Positions 25,238 to 33,239 of a DNA stretch of 40,533 bases are shown piece by piece. The stretch is from Muribaculaceae bacterium (GTDB taxonomy: Bacteria; Bacteroidota; Bacteroidia; Bacteroidales; Muribaculaceae), in contig VSPG01000013.1 in assembly GCA_009775265.1 (NCBI GenBank), forward strand, positions 5,967 through 46,499. The letters are read 5' to 3'. The notes under the pieces are model-generated. The model did no database searches. It was given only the letters and a program-made list of their open reading frames with translations, and was not told the origin of the DNA. The position numbers and the translations under genes were made by a program. Every line of letters starts with the position of its first letter. Positions within the stretch are counted from its first letter, which is position 1.

Positions 25238-25915
25238 ATGCGAATCGACATCATAACAGTGCTCCCCGAAATGTTGCAGGGGCCGCTCAACTGCTCAATA
25301 CTGAAACGTGCGCAAGACCGCGGTCTTGCCGAAATCGTGGTGCACAATCTGCGCGACTATACCACCAATAAACACCGCAAGGTCGACGACTATCCCTTCG
25401 GCGGAGAAGCCGGCATGGTGATGCAGGTCGAGCCTGTGGACCGCTGCATCGAGGCATTGAAATCGGAGCGGAACTACGACGAAGTGATATTCACCGCCCC
25501 CGACGGCGAGCTGTTCTCGCAGCCTATGGCCAACAGCCTGTCGATGCTCGACAACATTATTATACTATGCGGCCATTACAAAGGCATAGACTACCGTATC
25601 CGCGAGCATCTTGTGACGCGTGAGATAAGCGTGGGCGACTACGTGCTCACCGGCGGAGAGATGCCGGCGGCCATAATCGCCGATGCTGTGGTGCGCCTGC
25701 TCCCGGGGGTGCTCGGCGACGAGCAGAGCGCCCTTAAGGATTCGTTCCAGGACGGCCTGCTGGAACCCCCCATCTATACCCGTCCGGCCGAGTACCGCGG
25801 ATGGCGTGTGCCCGATGTGCTGCTCAGCGGCCACGAGGCCCGCATCGCGGCATGGCGCCATGAGCAGGCCGTAGAGCGTACGCGCCGTCTGCGCCCGGGG
25901 CTGCTTGATGAGTAA
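25238..25915 (+). CDS. trmD: tRNA (guanine37-N1)-methyltransferase
   Basis: This 225-residue SPOUT-class enzyme methylates G37 next to the anticodon to prevent +1 frameshifts. Typical blocks are MRIDIITVLPEM, DYTTNKHRKVDDYPFGGEAGMVMQVEPV, the knot LCGHYKGIDYRIREHLVTREISVGDYVLTGGE and the C-terminal PPIYTRPAEYRGWRVPDVLLSGHEA. The ATG at 25238 matches family N-termini; seven upstream codons from a TTG are not needed. It stands alone, not beside rimM or rplS as in many bacteria. Confidence 0.97.
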   Translation: MRIDIITVLPEMLQGPLNCSILKRAQDRGLAEIVVHNLRDYTTNKHRKVDDYPFGGEAGMVMQVEPVDRCIEALKSERNYDEVIFTAPDGELFSQPMANSLSMLDNIIILCGHYKGIDYRIREHLVTREISVGDYVLTGGEMPAAIIADAVVRLLPGVLGDEQSALKDSFQDGLLEPPIYTRPAEYRGWRVPDVLLSGHEARIAAWRHEQAVERTRRLRPGLLDE

Positions 25916-25921
25916 GGAAAA

Positions 25922-25959
25922 AAGAAAAGCGCATCGCCGATGGGTGATGCGCTTTTCTT
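25922..25959. terminator. Bidirectional terminator shared by trmD and tRNA-Arg
   Basis: GAAAAGCGCATCGCC pairs with GGTGATGCGCTTTTC around a GATG loop (one mismatch or wobble). It is followed by TTTTCTT on the plus strand and TTTTCTTTTTT on the minus strand. It lies about 7 bp after trmD and 2 bp after the 3' end of the opposing tRNA-Arg. Confidence 0.9.
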
Positions 25960-25960
25960 G

Positions 25961-26034
25961 TGACTCGCACAGGATTCAAACCTGTAACCTTCTGATCCGT
26001 AGTCAGATGCTCTATTCAGTTGAGCTAGCGAGCC
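25961..26034 (-). tRNA. tRNA-Arg (anticodon ACG)
   Basis: On the minus strand it folds with acceptor GGCTCGC/GCGAGTC (one G-T pair), D stem GCTC/GAGC, anticodon stem TCTGA/TCAGA with loop CTACGGA (anticodon ACG; complement at 25998-26000), and T stem ACAGG/CCTGT with loop TTTGAAT. The discriminator is A and CCA is not encoded. A34 would be read as inosine after TadA deamination. Confidence 0.96.
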
Positions 26035-26059
26035 ATGCCGCTTATTGCGTTTGCGACTG

Positions 26060-26090
26060 CAAAGTTATACATTCTTTCCGAAATGCCAAA
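26060..26090 (-). promoter_or_regulatory. Promoter of tRNA-Arg
   Basis: On the minus strand TTTG (26087-26090) and TAACTTTG (26060-26067) are 19 bp apart, an exact Bacteroidetes promoter, about 25 bp before the mature tRNA 5' end. Confidence 0.8.
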
Positions 26091-26166
26091 ATTTCTGCGC
26101 ATTTTTTTGTCGAAAAACTTATGCGCCGTTATTTTTCGGTGTGGAAAGTGCGAGCTTTTAAATGTG

Positions 26167-26964
26167 TCACCGGGCGGTGTCGTAGGTGGTCGCGGCGGCG
26201 GCGACGGCCGAGCGTGCCGTCATGTCGCTGTCCACGGGCACCACGGTGACGTAGCCCTGCGCGAGCCAGTATTCGTCGGTGTCGGTGGCTTCCGGCTCTT
26301 CATTGACGAAAAGTCCGGCAAGCATGAAGAAATCGCGGCGGTGCGGGTCGGTGTAGCGTTGGTAGCCGTCGCTCCAGCGTCCGTGGCACGCACGGCATGC
26401 GCGCACGCCTTTTGGCGTGATGTGTGCCGGAATGTTTATGTTCAGGCATATTCCCGGAGCCGGAGGTTCGGCGCGGAATCTGGCCATTATGTTTCGCAGG
26501 ATGTCTGTCGACAATGAAAAATCGGCCGACATGGAGTGGTGGAGCAGGGAGAATCCTGCCGACGGGATGCCTTCCACGGCTCCTTCCAGCACAGCGCCCA
26601 TCGTGCCGCTGTAGAGCACGTTCACTCCGGCGTTCGAGCCATGGTTGATGCCCGAGAACAGGAAGTCGGGGCGGCGAGGCACTATGGTGTACAGAGCGAT
26701 TTTCACGCAGTCCACGGGAGTGCCGTTGTCCACCGTGTAGTACTTCACACCCGGCACCGCCGTGTCGGGACGTGTTTCGGCTATGCGCAAAGCTTCGCCT
26801 ACGGTCATTGCCGACGATTTGCCCGACTGGGGGCGGCGCGGAGCCACGCACACCACCTCGGCCCATTCTGCCGCAAGGGCCGCAAGGGCATGAAGGCCGG
26901 GGGCGTCTATGCTGTCGTCGTTGGTGATGAGCACCAGAGGGCGCTCTGCTGTGGTATTGTCCAT
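26167..26964 (-). CDS. surE: 5'/3'-nucleotidase SurE
   Basis: This 265-residue metal-dependent phosphatase acts on nucleoside monophosphates. The N-terminal metal-binding LVLITNDDSIDAPG is present (NDD motif), together with VVCVAPRRPQSGKSSAMT, NGTPVDCVKIAL, FLFSGINHGSNAG with its metal-ligand Asn, and YSGTMGAVLEG. The ATG at 26964 was chosen over 18 upstream codons because it follows the -7 box by about 20 nt and gives the usual N-terminus. Confidence 0.96.
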   Translation of the reverse strand: MDNTTAERPLVLITNDDSIDAPGLHALAALAAEWAEVVCVAPRRPQSGKSSAMTVGEALRIAETRPDTAVPGVKYYTVDNGTPVDCVKIALYTIVPRRPDFLFSGINHGSNAGVNVLYSGTMGAVLEGAVEGIPSAGFSLLHHSMSADFSLSTDILRNIMARFRAEPPAPGICLNINIPAHITPKGVRACRACHGRWSDGYQRYTDPHRRDFFMLAGLFVNEEPEATDTDEYWLAQGYVTVVPVDSDMTARSAVAAAATTYDTAR

Positions 26965-26984
26965 GAGAAATTCTTTAGGTTCTG

Positions 26985-26992
26985 CAAATTTA
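26985..26992 (-). promoter_or_regulatory. -7 box of surE
   Basis: On the minus strand this reads TAAATTTG, 20 nt before the ATG at 26964. The -33 is unclear. Confidence 0.55.
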
Positions 26993-27050
26993 CGAAAACG
27001 GCGGTAGTTTTTCAACAATTAGCCCCACTTATCTACATATTAAATAAAAT

Positions 27051-27075
27051 CGTGGAACAATTTTTTCGTGGAACG
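27051..27075 (+). promoter_or_regulatory. Two tandem parS-like half-sites in front of parA
   Basis: CGTGGAACA (27051-27059) and CGTGGAACG (27067-27075) repeat with a 16-bp period. Each matches the right half of the parS form TGTTCCACGTGGAACA. A weak -7 box (TTACTTTG, 27088-27095) follows directly, so ParB or ParA bound here could regulate the par operon (inference). Confidence 0.45.
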
Positions 27076-27132
27076 GAAAAAAATCATTTACTTTGCAGCA
27101 GTTAACGATAAGTGTCACAGACAATCTCATAC

Positions 27133-27909
27133 ATGGGAAAAATCATCGCAATAGCCAATCAGAAAGGCGGCGTGGGAAAAACCACCACCACTATCAATCT
27201 GGCTGCCTCTCTCGCTGCCGAGGGCAAGCGCGTCCTCATCATCGACGCCGACCCGCAGGCCAATGCCACCTCAGGCTACGGCATAGACCCGCGCAGCATG
27301 ACGTCTTCCATCTACGAGTGCATGGTCGACGATTATCCGCTGCTGGGGTCGCAGGTGGCCACATGCATGAAAGGTCTCGACCTGATAGGCTCGCGCATCG
27401 ACCTCGCCGGTGCCGAACTCGAACTCATCAACAAGCCCGACCGCGAGCGGGTGCTCGAGCGTCTGCTCGGTCCTGTGGCCGAAAGCTACGATTATGTGCT
27501 CATCGACTGTTCGCCGTCGCTGGGTCTCATCACTGTCAATGCCCTCACGGCGGCACACAGCGTCATAATCCCCGTGCAGGCGGAGTATTTCGCCCTTGAG
27601 GGAATCAGCAAGCTGCTCAATACCATACGCATAATAAAGAGCCGCCTCAACCCGTCGCTCGAAATCGAAGGCTTCCTGCTTACCATGTATGACGCCCGCC
27701 TGCGCCTCGCCAACCAGATTTACGACGAACTGAAAGGACACTTCGGAGACATGGTGTTCAACACCGTGATTCCACGCAACATACGTCTGAGCGAGGCTCC
27801 GAGCCACGGCCTTCCGGCACTCCTGTACGATGCCGACAGCCGCGGGGCCACAAGTCACATTCTGCTGGCAAAAGAACTGATAGCCAAACATAAGCATAAA
27901 AAAGCATAA
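27133..27909 (+). CDS. parA: Chromosome-partitioning ATPase ParA (Soj)
   Basis: This 258-residue deviant-Walker ATPase binds DNA as an ATP dimer and, with ParB, moves the replication origin region. The deviant Walker A (NQKGGVGKTTT) is at residues 9-19, with VLIIDADPQANAT (Walker A') and DYVLIDCSPSLGLITVNAL (Walker B). The absence of an N-terminal HTH domain marks the chromosomal (short) type. The ATG at 27133 starts at the family-typical MGKIIAIANQKGG; seven upstream codons were dropped. Two bases separate its stop from parB. Confidence 0.96.
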   Translation: MGKIIAIANQKGGVGKTTTTINLAASLAAEGKRVLIIDADPQANATSGYGIDPRSMTSSIYECMVDDYPLLGSQVATCMKGLDLIGSRIDLAGAELELINKPDRERVLERLLGPVAESYDYVLIDCSPSLGLITVNALTAAHSVIIPVQAEYFALEGISKLLNTIRIIKSRLNPSLEIEGFLLTMYDARLRLANQIYDELKGHFGDMVFNTVIPRNIRLSEAPSHGLPALLYDADSRGATSHILLAKELIAKHKHKKA

Positions 27910-27911
27910 CA

Positions 27912-28823
27912 ATGGCAGCATTAAAACGCAATGCTCTCGGACGCGGCCTCGACTCGCTTATATCGATGGACGACGTGCCCGCACAGGGCAGTTCGGCCAT
28001 CAATGAGGTGCCGTTGGATCAGATTCAGCCCAACCCCGAGCAGCCTCGTACGAATTTCGACGAAGAAGCCCTGGCGGAGCTGGCAATGAGCATCCGCGAG
28101 CTCGGAATCATACAGCCCTTGTCGTTGCGCAAGCTTGCGCCCGACTCGTACCAGATAATAGCGGGCGAGCGGCGCTTCCGTGCCGCGCGCCTTGCCGGTC
28201 TGGATTCCGTACCGGCCTACATACGCACCGCCAACGAGGCCGAACTCACCGAAATGGCCCTTATCGAGAACATACAGCGCGAGGACCTGAACGCAATAGA
28301 AATCGCGCTGACGTTCAAGAAACTCATCGACCAGTACAAGCTCACTCAGGAACGCCTGAGCGAGCGTATAGGCAAAAAACGAGCCACCGTGGCCAATTTC
28401 CTGCGCCTGCTGCGTCTCCCTGCCGAGGTGCAGCTCGGGTTGCGCGACAAGCGTGTGGACATGGGGCACGCCCGCGCGTTGCTCACTCTTTCCGACCCCT
28501 CCCTGCAGCTCCGGCTCTACAACGAGATTCTGCGCCATGGCCTGAGCGTGCGGCGCGTAGAGGAAATCGTGCGCGAATGGGAAAGCGGAGAACCCGCGCC
28601 TGTGAAAAAGCCGTCCGCACGCGAACGCACACAATCGGCCTCGCGCGACTTCACCGCCCTGCGCGACCAGCTTTCGGCCGTGTTCCGCACTCCGGTGCAA
28701 TTCGCATGCGACAAAAACGGCAAAGGACGCATCACATTTCCGTTTGCCAACGACGACGAGCTTGTGCGCCTTATCACCATGTTCGACTCTTTGAAGCTAA
28801 ACCAGGAGGCGAATGGCAATTAA
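27912..28823 (+). CDS. parB: Chromosome-partitioning protein ParB
   Basis: This 303-residue CTPase binds parS and spreads along nearby DNA. The start ALGRGLDSLI fits ParB N-termini. The box sequence IQPNPEQPRTNF, the CTP-binding GERRFRAA, ENIQREDLN and the HTH region LSERIGKKRATVANFLRLLRLP are all visible, followed by a linker and a C-terminal dimerisation domain. It overlaps the next gene by 11 bases. A candidate parS lies at 39000-39015. Confidence 0.97.
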   Translation: MAALKRNALGRGLDSLISMDDVPAQGSSAINEVPLDQIQPNPEQPRTNFDEEALAELAMSIRELGIIQPLSLRKLAPDSYQIIAGERRFRAARLAGLDSVPAYIRTANEAELTEMALIENIQREDLNAIEIALTFKKLIDQYKLTQERLSERIGKKRATVANFLRLLRLPAEVQLGLRDKRVDMGHARALLTLSDPSLQLRLYNEILRHGLSVRRVEEIVREWESGEPAPVKKPSARERTQSASRDFTALRDQLSAVFRTPVQFACDKNGKGRITFPFANDDELVRLITMFDSLKLNQEANGN

Positions 28824-29532
28824 ACGCATCCTGGCTGTCCTTTCCGTCGTATTGTCGGTGGCAGTGGCTTCGCGTGCTCAGATGGCGGAGGAGGCTGCCG
28901 ACAGCCTTTCCGCCGTATACGAGCCGGTGCCCGCTGCCGCAGACGCGGCATCCGACAGCGTGCACGCTCCGCTCGCCGTGGCCGACAGCCTTGCCGGCCG
29001 CTTTGCCGCTTATGATGTGTGGGAGGAACGCACCGTGGTTTTCAATCCCGACCCCACGAAAGCGGTGTGGATGTCGGCGCTTTTTCCGGGGCTCGGCCAG
29101 GTGTACAACCGCCGCTACTGGAAACTGCCCATAGTCGTCGGTGCCTATCTCGGGCTCGGCTACGCGACATCGTGGAACAACGGCATGCTCGACGACTATT
29201 CCCGGGCCTACCGCGACATAATGGACAACGACCCCACCACCAATTCCTACATGGATTTTTTTCCGCCCACGGTGACGGAAGATTCGCTTGACAAAACGTG
29301 GCTGACATCGTTGCTGCAGTCTCGCAAAAACTTTTACCGGCGCAACCGCGACCTGTGCATAATATCCATGGTGGGCGTATACCTGCTGGCCATGGTGGAC
29401 GCCTACGTCGACGCCTCTCTCAGCCATTTCGACGTCAGTCCCGACCTATCGATGGATGTGTCGCCGGCTGTAATAATCGAAGGACGCGGGCAGCGTCCGG
29501 CTTTCGGCCTCCAGTGGGCCTTTAATTTCTAA
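28813..29532 (+). CDS. DUF5683 domain protein
   Basis: The 239 residues start with a signal peptide (about 1-22) and an Ala/Ser/Asp-rich linker. The conserved domain contains KAVWMSALFPGLGQVYNRRYWKLPIVVGAYLGLGYATSWNN, two hydrophobic helices (about 112-128 and 190-206), and NRDLCIISMVGVYLLAMVDAYVDA. Function is unknown. Overlap with parB and the 22-bp gap to the transglycosylase gene place it in one operon, suggesting a link between segregation and the envelope. Confidence 0.88.
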   Translation: MAIKRILAVLSVVLSVAVASRAQMAEEAADSLSAVYEPVPAAADAASDSVHAPLAVADSLAGRFAAYDVWEERTVVFNPDPTKAVWMSALFPGLGQVYNRRYWKLPIVVGAYLGLGYATSWNNGMLDDYSRAYRDIMDNDPTTNSYMDFFPPTVTEDSLDKTWLTSLLQSRKNFYRRNRDLCIISMVGVYLLAMVDAYVDASLSHFDVSPDLSMDVSPAVIIEGRGQRPAFGLQWAFNF

Positions 29533-29554
29533 CGTGAGAAATTGTCTGAAATAA

Positions 29555-31231
29555 ATGAAATATACCCGCCGATTCCTACTATCCCTCGCGCTCTGCGCCA
29601 TGGCTGCCGATGCCGCTCAGGCCGCCTCGGTGCTCGACGTGCGCGAATCAGTGAGCGACAAATCAATTGTATATCCTGAAAGCTTCGAGACCGATGTGTG
29701 CCGCATGCGGGACAACTGGTATCTGCGCCGCTATGCGGCTTTCGACGACAAGGCCGACACGCGTGCCGACGCCCCGGCCTCCGACCGCGACATCATAGAC
29801 CGCCTGAAAGCAATGCCCGTCACCATAGAAATGCCGTACAACTCCGTGGTGCGTTCCTACATTGACATGTACACGCAGCGCCGCAGGCAGATGGTGGAGA
29901 ACATGCTCGGCCTGTCGCACTACTACATGCCCATTTTCGAAGAGGCTCTTGACCGCCACGGCATGCCGATGGAGCTGAAATATCTGCCCATCATTGAATC
30001 GGCCCTCAACCCGGTGGCCGTGTCGCGCGCCGGAGCCACGGGCCTGTGGCAGTTCATGTTGCCCACGGCCACCGGACAGGGACTCGAAGTGAACTCGCTC
30101 GTGGACGAACGCCGCGACCCTTACAAAGCCACCGATGCGGCTGTGCGCTATCTCAAGCAGCTGTATGAGACTTACGAAGACTGGTCGCTTGCCATAGCCG
30201 CCTACAATTGCGGCCCCGGCAATGTGAACAAGGCGCTCCGCCGTGCCGGCGGGGGCAAAAAGGACTTCTGGGCCATATACCCCTTCCTGCCCGCCGAGAC
30301 GCGCGGCTATGTGCCCGGATTCATCGCGGCCAACTATGTGATGACATATTATGGCGAGCACAACATAGCGCCCGCTCTCGCCCGGCGTCCGCTTGTGGTG
30401 GATTCCGTGCATGTGAACCGCCGTGTGCATTTCGAACAGATAGCGGATGTTATGGGCATCACGCTCGACGAACTGCGAGCACTCAATCCGCAGTACCGCA
30501 AGGATATAATACCCGGCAATATAAAGCCTTACCCGCTTGTGCTGCCTTCGCTGCAGGCTTATGCCTACGTGGCCAACGAAGACAGCATAATCAACCATAA
30601 CGCCTCGCGCTATGCCACACGCGACGTGGTGGAGCCGGCAACCGGCACCTCGGTGCAGGGCAGCGACGAGCGCGGCGACTATGTGGACGAGACCACGGTG
30701 AAGTACCACAAGGTGCGTAAGGGCGAGAACCTGACGTCCATAGCCCGCCGGTATGGCACTACGGTGGGCGCGATACGCCGCAACAACGGCATGGGGCGCA
30801 AGTCAGGTGTGCGACGCGGCCAGAGCCTGAAGATTATAACCACCACACGCCGCTATGTGCCCAAGGCCGAGTCTGCCGAGACATGCCGACAGGTGGAGCC
30901 GGAAAGCCCGGACACACTGAGTGTGTCGCCCGCAGCCTCCGAGGCTGCCACGGCCGACAGCGCGCTCACCAGGCAGGCGGAGGAAGTGGTGCGTGCCATC
31001 ACCGCTCCTGAAAAGACTAAAGCGGAGCCGAAGCCCAAAGCGGCTGCGAAACCGAAAAAACAGACATCAAGGCAGGCGTCCGCCACTATCTATACGGTGC
31101 GCAGCGGAGACAACCTGTACAACATAGGGCGTCGCCACGGAGTCACGTCCGACGCCATAATGAAAGCCAACGGAATGAAGAACGACAGGCTTCAGCCGGG
31201 ACAGAAGCTCAAGATACCGGCGAAGAAGTAA
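29555..31231 (+). CDS. Membrane-bound lytic murein transglycosylase D-like protein with two LysM domains
   Basis: This 558-residue periplasmic enzyme cleaves peptidoglycan glycan strands to 1,6-anhydro products. After a signal peptide (about 1-23) comes an SLT domain with catalytic E148 in LPIIESALNP, then AGATGLWQFM, and AIAAYNCGPGNVNKAL. Two LysM peptidoglycan-binding domains follow, at about 385-430 (KVRKGENLTSIARRYG) and about 510-556 (YTVRSGDNLYNIGRRHG). A Pro/Lys/Ala-rich linker separates them. It is the fourth gene of the par operon. Confidence 0.94.
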   Translation: MKYTRRFLLSLALCAMAADAAQAASVLDVRESVSDKSIVYPESFETDVCRMRDNWYLRRYAAFDDKADTRADAPASDRDIIDRLKAMPVTIEMPYNSVVRSYIDMYTQRRRQMVENMLGLSHYYMPIFEEALDRHGMPMELKYLPIIESALNPVAVSRAGATGLWQFMLPTATGQGLEVNSLVDERRDPYKATDAAVRYLKQLYETYEDWSLAIAAYNCGPGNVNKALRRAGGGKKDFWAIYPFLPAETRGYVPGFIAANYVMTYYGEHNIAPALARRPLVVDSVHVNRRVHFEQIADVMGITLDELRALNPQYRKDIIPGNIKPYPLVLPSLQAYAYVANEDSIINHNASRYATRDVVEPATGTSVQGSDERGDYVDETTVKYHKVRKGENLTSIARRYGTTVGAIRRNNGMGRKSGVRRGQSLKIITTTRRYVPKAESAETCRQVEPESPDTLSVSPAASEAATADSALTRQAEEVVRAITAPEKTKAEPKPKAAAKPKKQTSRQASATIYTVRSGDNLYNIGRRHGVTSDAIMKANGMKNDRLQPGQKLKIPAKK

Positions 31232-31265
31232 CATAAACGAAAATCAATATCATATTTCAACACTC

Positions 31266-33239
31266 ATGAATAAAGACAATACCGCGCCAGCCGAGGTGGA
31301 CCCTGTCGAGCTGCCCGACAACGCGTTCCGCGAACTTGCTGCCGACGAGCACTACCGTCCTCTCATGCATCCCGCGCGCCAGTACGCCGAAGTCACGCCC
31401 TATTCCGTGGGCATGGGTCTGTTGCTGGCGGTCGTGTTCAGTGCCGCAGCCGCCTATCTTGGCCTTAAGGTGGGACAGGTGTTCGAGGCCGCTATCCCCA
31501 TAGCTATCATAGCGGTCGGACTGAGCGGAGCCCTCGGAAAGAAAAACGCACTCGGGCAGAATGTGATAATACAGAGCATCGGCGCATGCTCGGGTGTAAT
31601 TGTGGCCGGTGCCATATTCACATTGCCTGCGCTTTATATCCTGCAGGCCAGCTATCCCGACATCACAGTCAGCTTCCTCGAGGTGTTCCTCAGCTCGCTG
31701 CTCGGTGGTGTGCTCGGCATCCTGTTCTTCATTCCTTTCCGCAAGTATTTCGTAAAGGACATGCACGGCAAGTACCCCTTCCCTGAGGCTACGGCCACCA
31801 CGCAGGTGCTCGCCAGCGGCAACGCCACCGGCCCGAAAGCCGGAGCACAGGCCAAACTGCTCGTTGTCGCCGCCCTGATAGGCGGCATCTACGACTATAT
31901 AGTCGCTACATTCGGCTGGTGGGCAGAAACAATCACCACCACAGCCTACAGCTGGGGGCAGACACTCGCCGACAAGACTAAATTCGTGCTTTCGTGCAAC
32001 ACCGGCGCCGCCGTGCTCGGCCTCGGCTACATAGTCGGCCTCAAATATGCATTCGTCATCTTCGCAGGCTCCATATTCGTGTGGTGGGTCATTATACCGC
32101 TGTTCGGCGCCTACAGCGCCACAGGCTGGGCCATGAGTCCCGACGAGATTTACCGCGACTACGCGCGCCTTATCGGCATCGGAGGCATCGCTATGGCCGG
32201 CATCATCGGCATAATAAAGTCGTGGGGCATCATCGCGCAGGCTGTAGGGCTTGCGTCCCGCGAGCTGCGCGGTGCGGCGTCGGGCGCTGCCACCGTGCGC
32301 TGGCAGACGGACATCTCCATGAAGCACATAGCCTATTTCATATTCATCGCCCTTGTGGCCGTGCTTCTGTTCTTTTGGGTGGGTGTGATACACACCTTCT
32401 GGCAGGCTCTCGTGGCATGGCTTGTAGTCACGGTAATCGCATTCCTGTTCACCACGGTGGCCGCTAACGCCATAGCCATCGTGGGCTCCAACCCCGTGAG
32501 CGGAATGACTCTCATGACTCTGATTATAGCTTCCGGCATCTTTGTGGCCATCGGTCTGAGCGGCACGGCCGGCATCGTGGCCTCGATGGTGATAGGCGGC
32601 GTGGTGTGCACGGCGCTTTCCATGGCCGGCGGCTTCGTCACCGACCTTAAGGTGGGCTACTGGCTCGGTTCCACGCCCCGCAAGCAGGAAAGCTGGAAAT
32701 TCCTCGGCACGCTTGTGTCGGCAGCTACGGTGGGAGGTGTCATCCTCATGCTCAACCATGTCTATGGCTTCACCGGCGAAAACGGCCTCGCGGCTCCGCA
32801 GGCCAACGCCATGGCCAAAGTGATAGAACCCATGATGATGGGTGGTTCCACGCCGTGGACGCTCTATATAGTGGGTGCTGTGCTGGCGGTGATTCTCAAC
32901 TGGCTCGGAGTGCCGGCCCTGGCGTTCTGCCTCGGCATGTTCCTGCCCTTGCATCTGAACACTCCCATGCTCGTCGGCGGCCTTGTGTCGTGGGCTGTAA
33001 ACCGCAGCACCAAGGACGAGGCCCTGCGCCGCGCCCGCAACGACCGCGGCACGCTCATTTCCTCGGGCATGATTGCCGGCGGCGCCCTGTTCGGGGTGTT
33101 CTCGGCTGTCACTATCATGTGCGGCAAGCAGTTGCCCGAAGGCGGCGGAGAGTTCCTGCCTCAGATTCTCGGCATTGTGGCCTATGGCGGCATCATAGCC
33201 TATCTGTACTTCAACTCGTTGCGTGCAAAGAAAGACTGA
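31266..33239 (+). CDS. OPT family oligopeptide transporter
   Basis: This 657-residue protein has about 14-16 hydrophobic helices and OPT-family blocks, such as VGMGLLLAVVFSAAAAYLGLKVGQVFEAAIPIAI near the start, the PFPEATATTQVLASG loop (about 175-190) and GNDRGTLISSGMIAGGALFGVF near the end. OPT proteins import oligopeptides or metal chelates by proton symport. It begins 34 bp after the transglycosylase gene and overlaps the MATE gene. The substrate is unknown. Confidence 0.92.
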   Translation: MNKDNTAPAEVDPVELPDNAFRELAADEHYRPLMHPARQYAEVTPYSVGMGLLLAVVFSAAAAYLGLKVGQVFEAAIPIAIIAVGLSGALGKKNALGQNVIIQSIGACSGVIVAGAIFTLPALYILQASYPDITVSFLEVFLSSLLGGVLGILFFIPFRKYFVKDMHGKYPFPEATATTQVLASGNATGPKAGAQAKLLVVAALIGGIYDYIVATFGWWAETITTTAYSWGQTLADKTKFVLSCNTGAAVLGLGYIVGLKYAFVIFAGSIFVWWVIIPLFGAYSATGWAMSPDEIYRDYARLIGIGGIAMAGIIGIIKSWGIIAQAVGLASRELRGAASGAATVRWQTDISMKHIAYFIFIALVAVLLFFWVGVIHTFWQALVAWLVVTVIAFLFTTVAANAIAIVGSNPVSGMTLMTLIIASGIFVAIGLSGTAGIVASMVIGGVVCTALSMAGGFVTDLKVGYWLGSTPRKQESWKFLGTLVSAATVGGVILMLNHVYGFTGENGLAAPQANAMAKVIEPMMMGGSTPWTLYIVGAVLAVILNWLGVPALAFCLGMFLPLHLNTPMLVGGLVSWAVNRSTKDEALRRARNDRGTLISSGMIAGGALFGVFSAVTIMCGKQLPEGGGEFLPQILGIVAYGGIIAYLYFNSLRAKKD

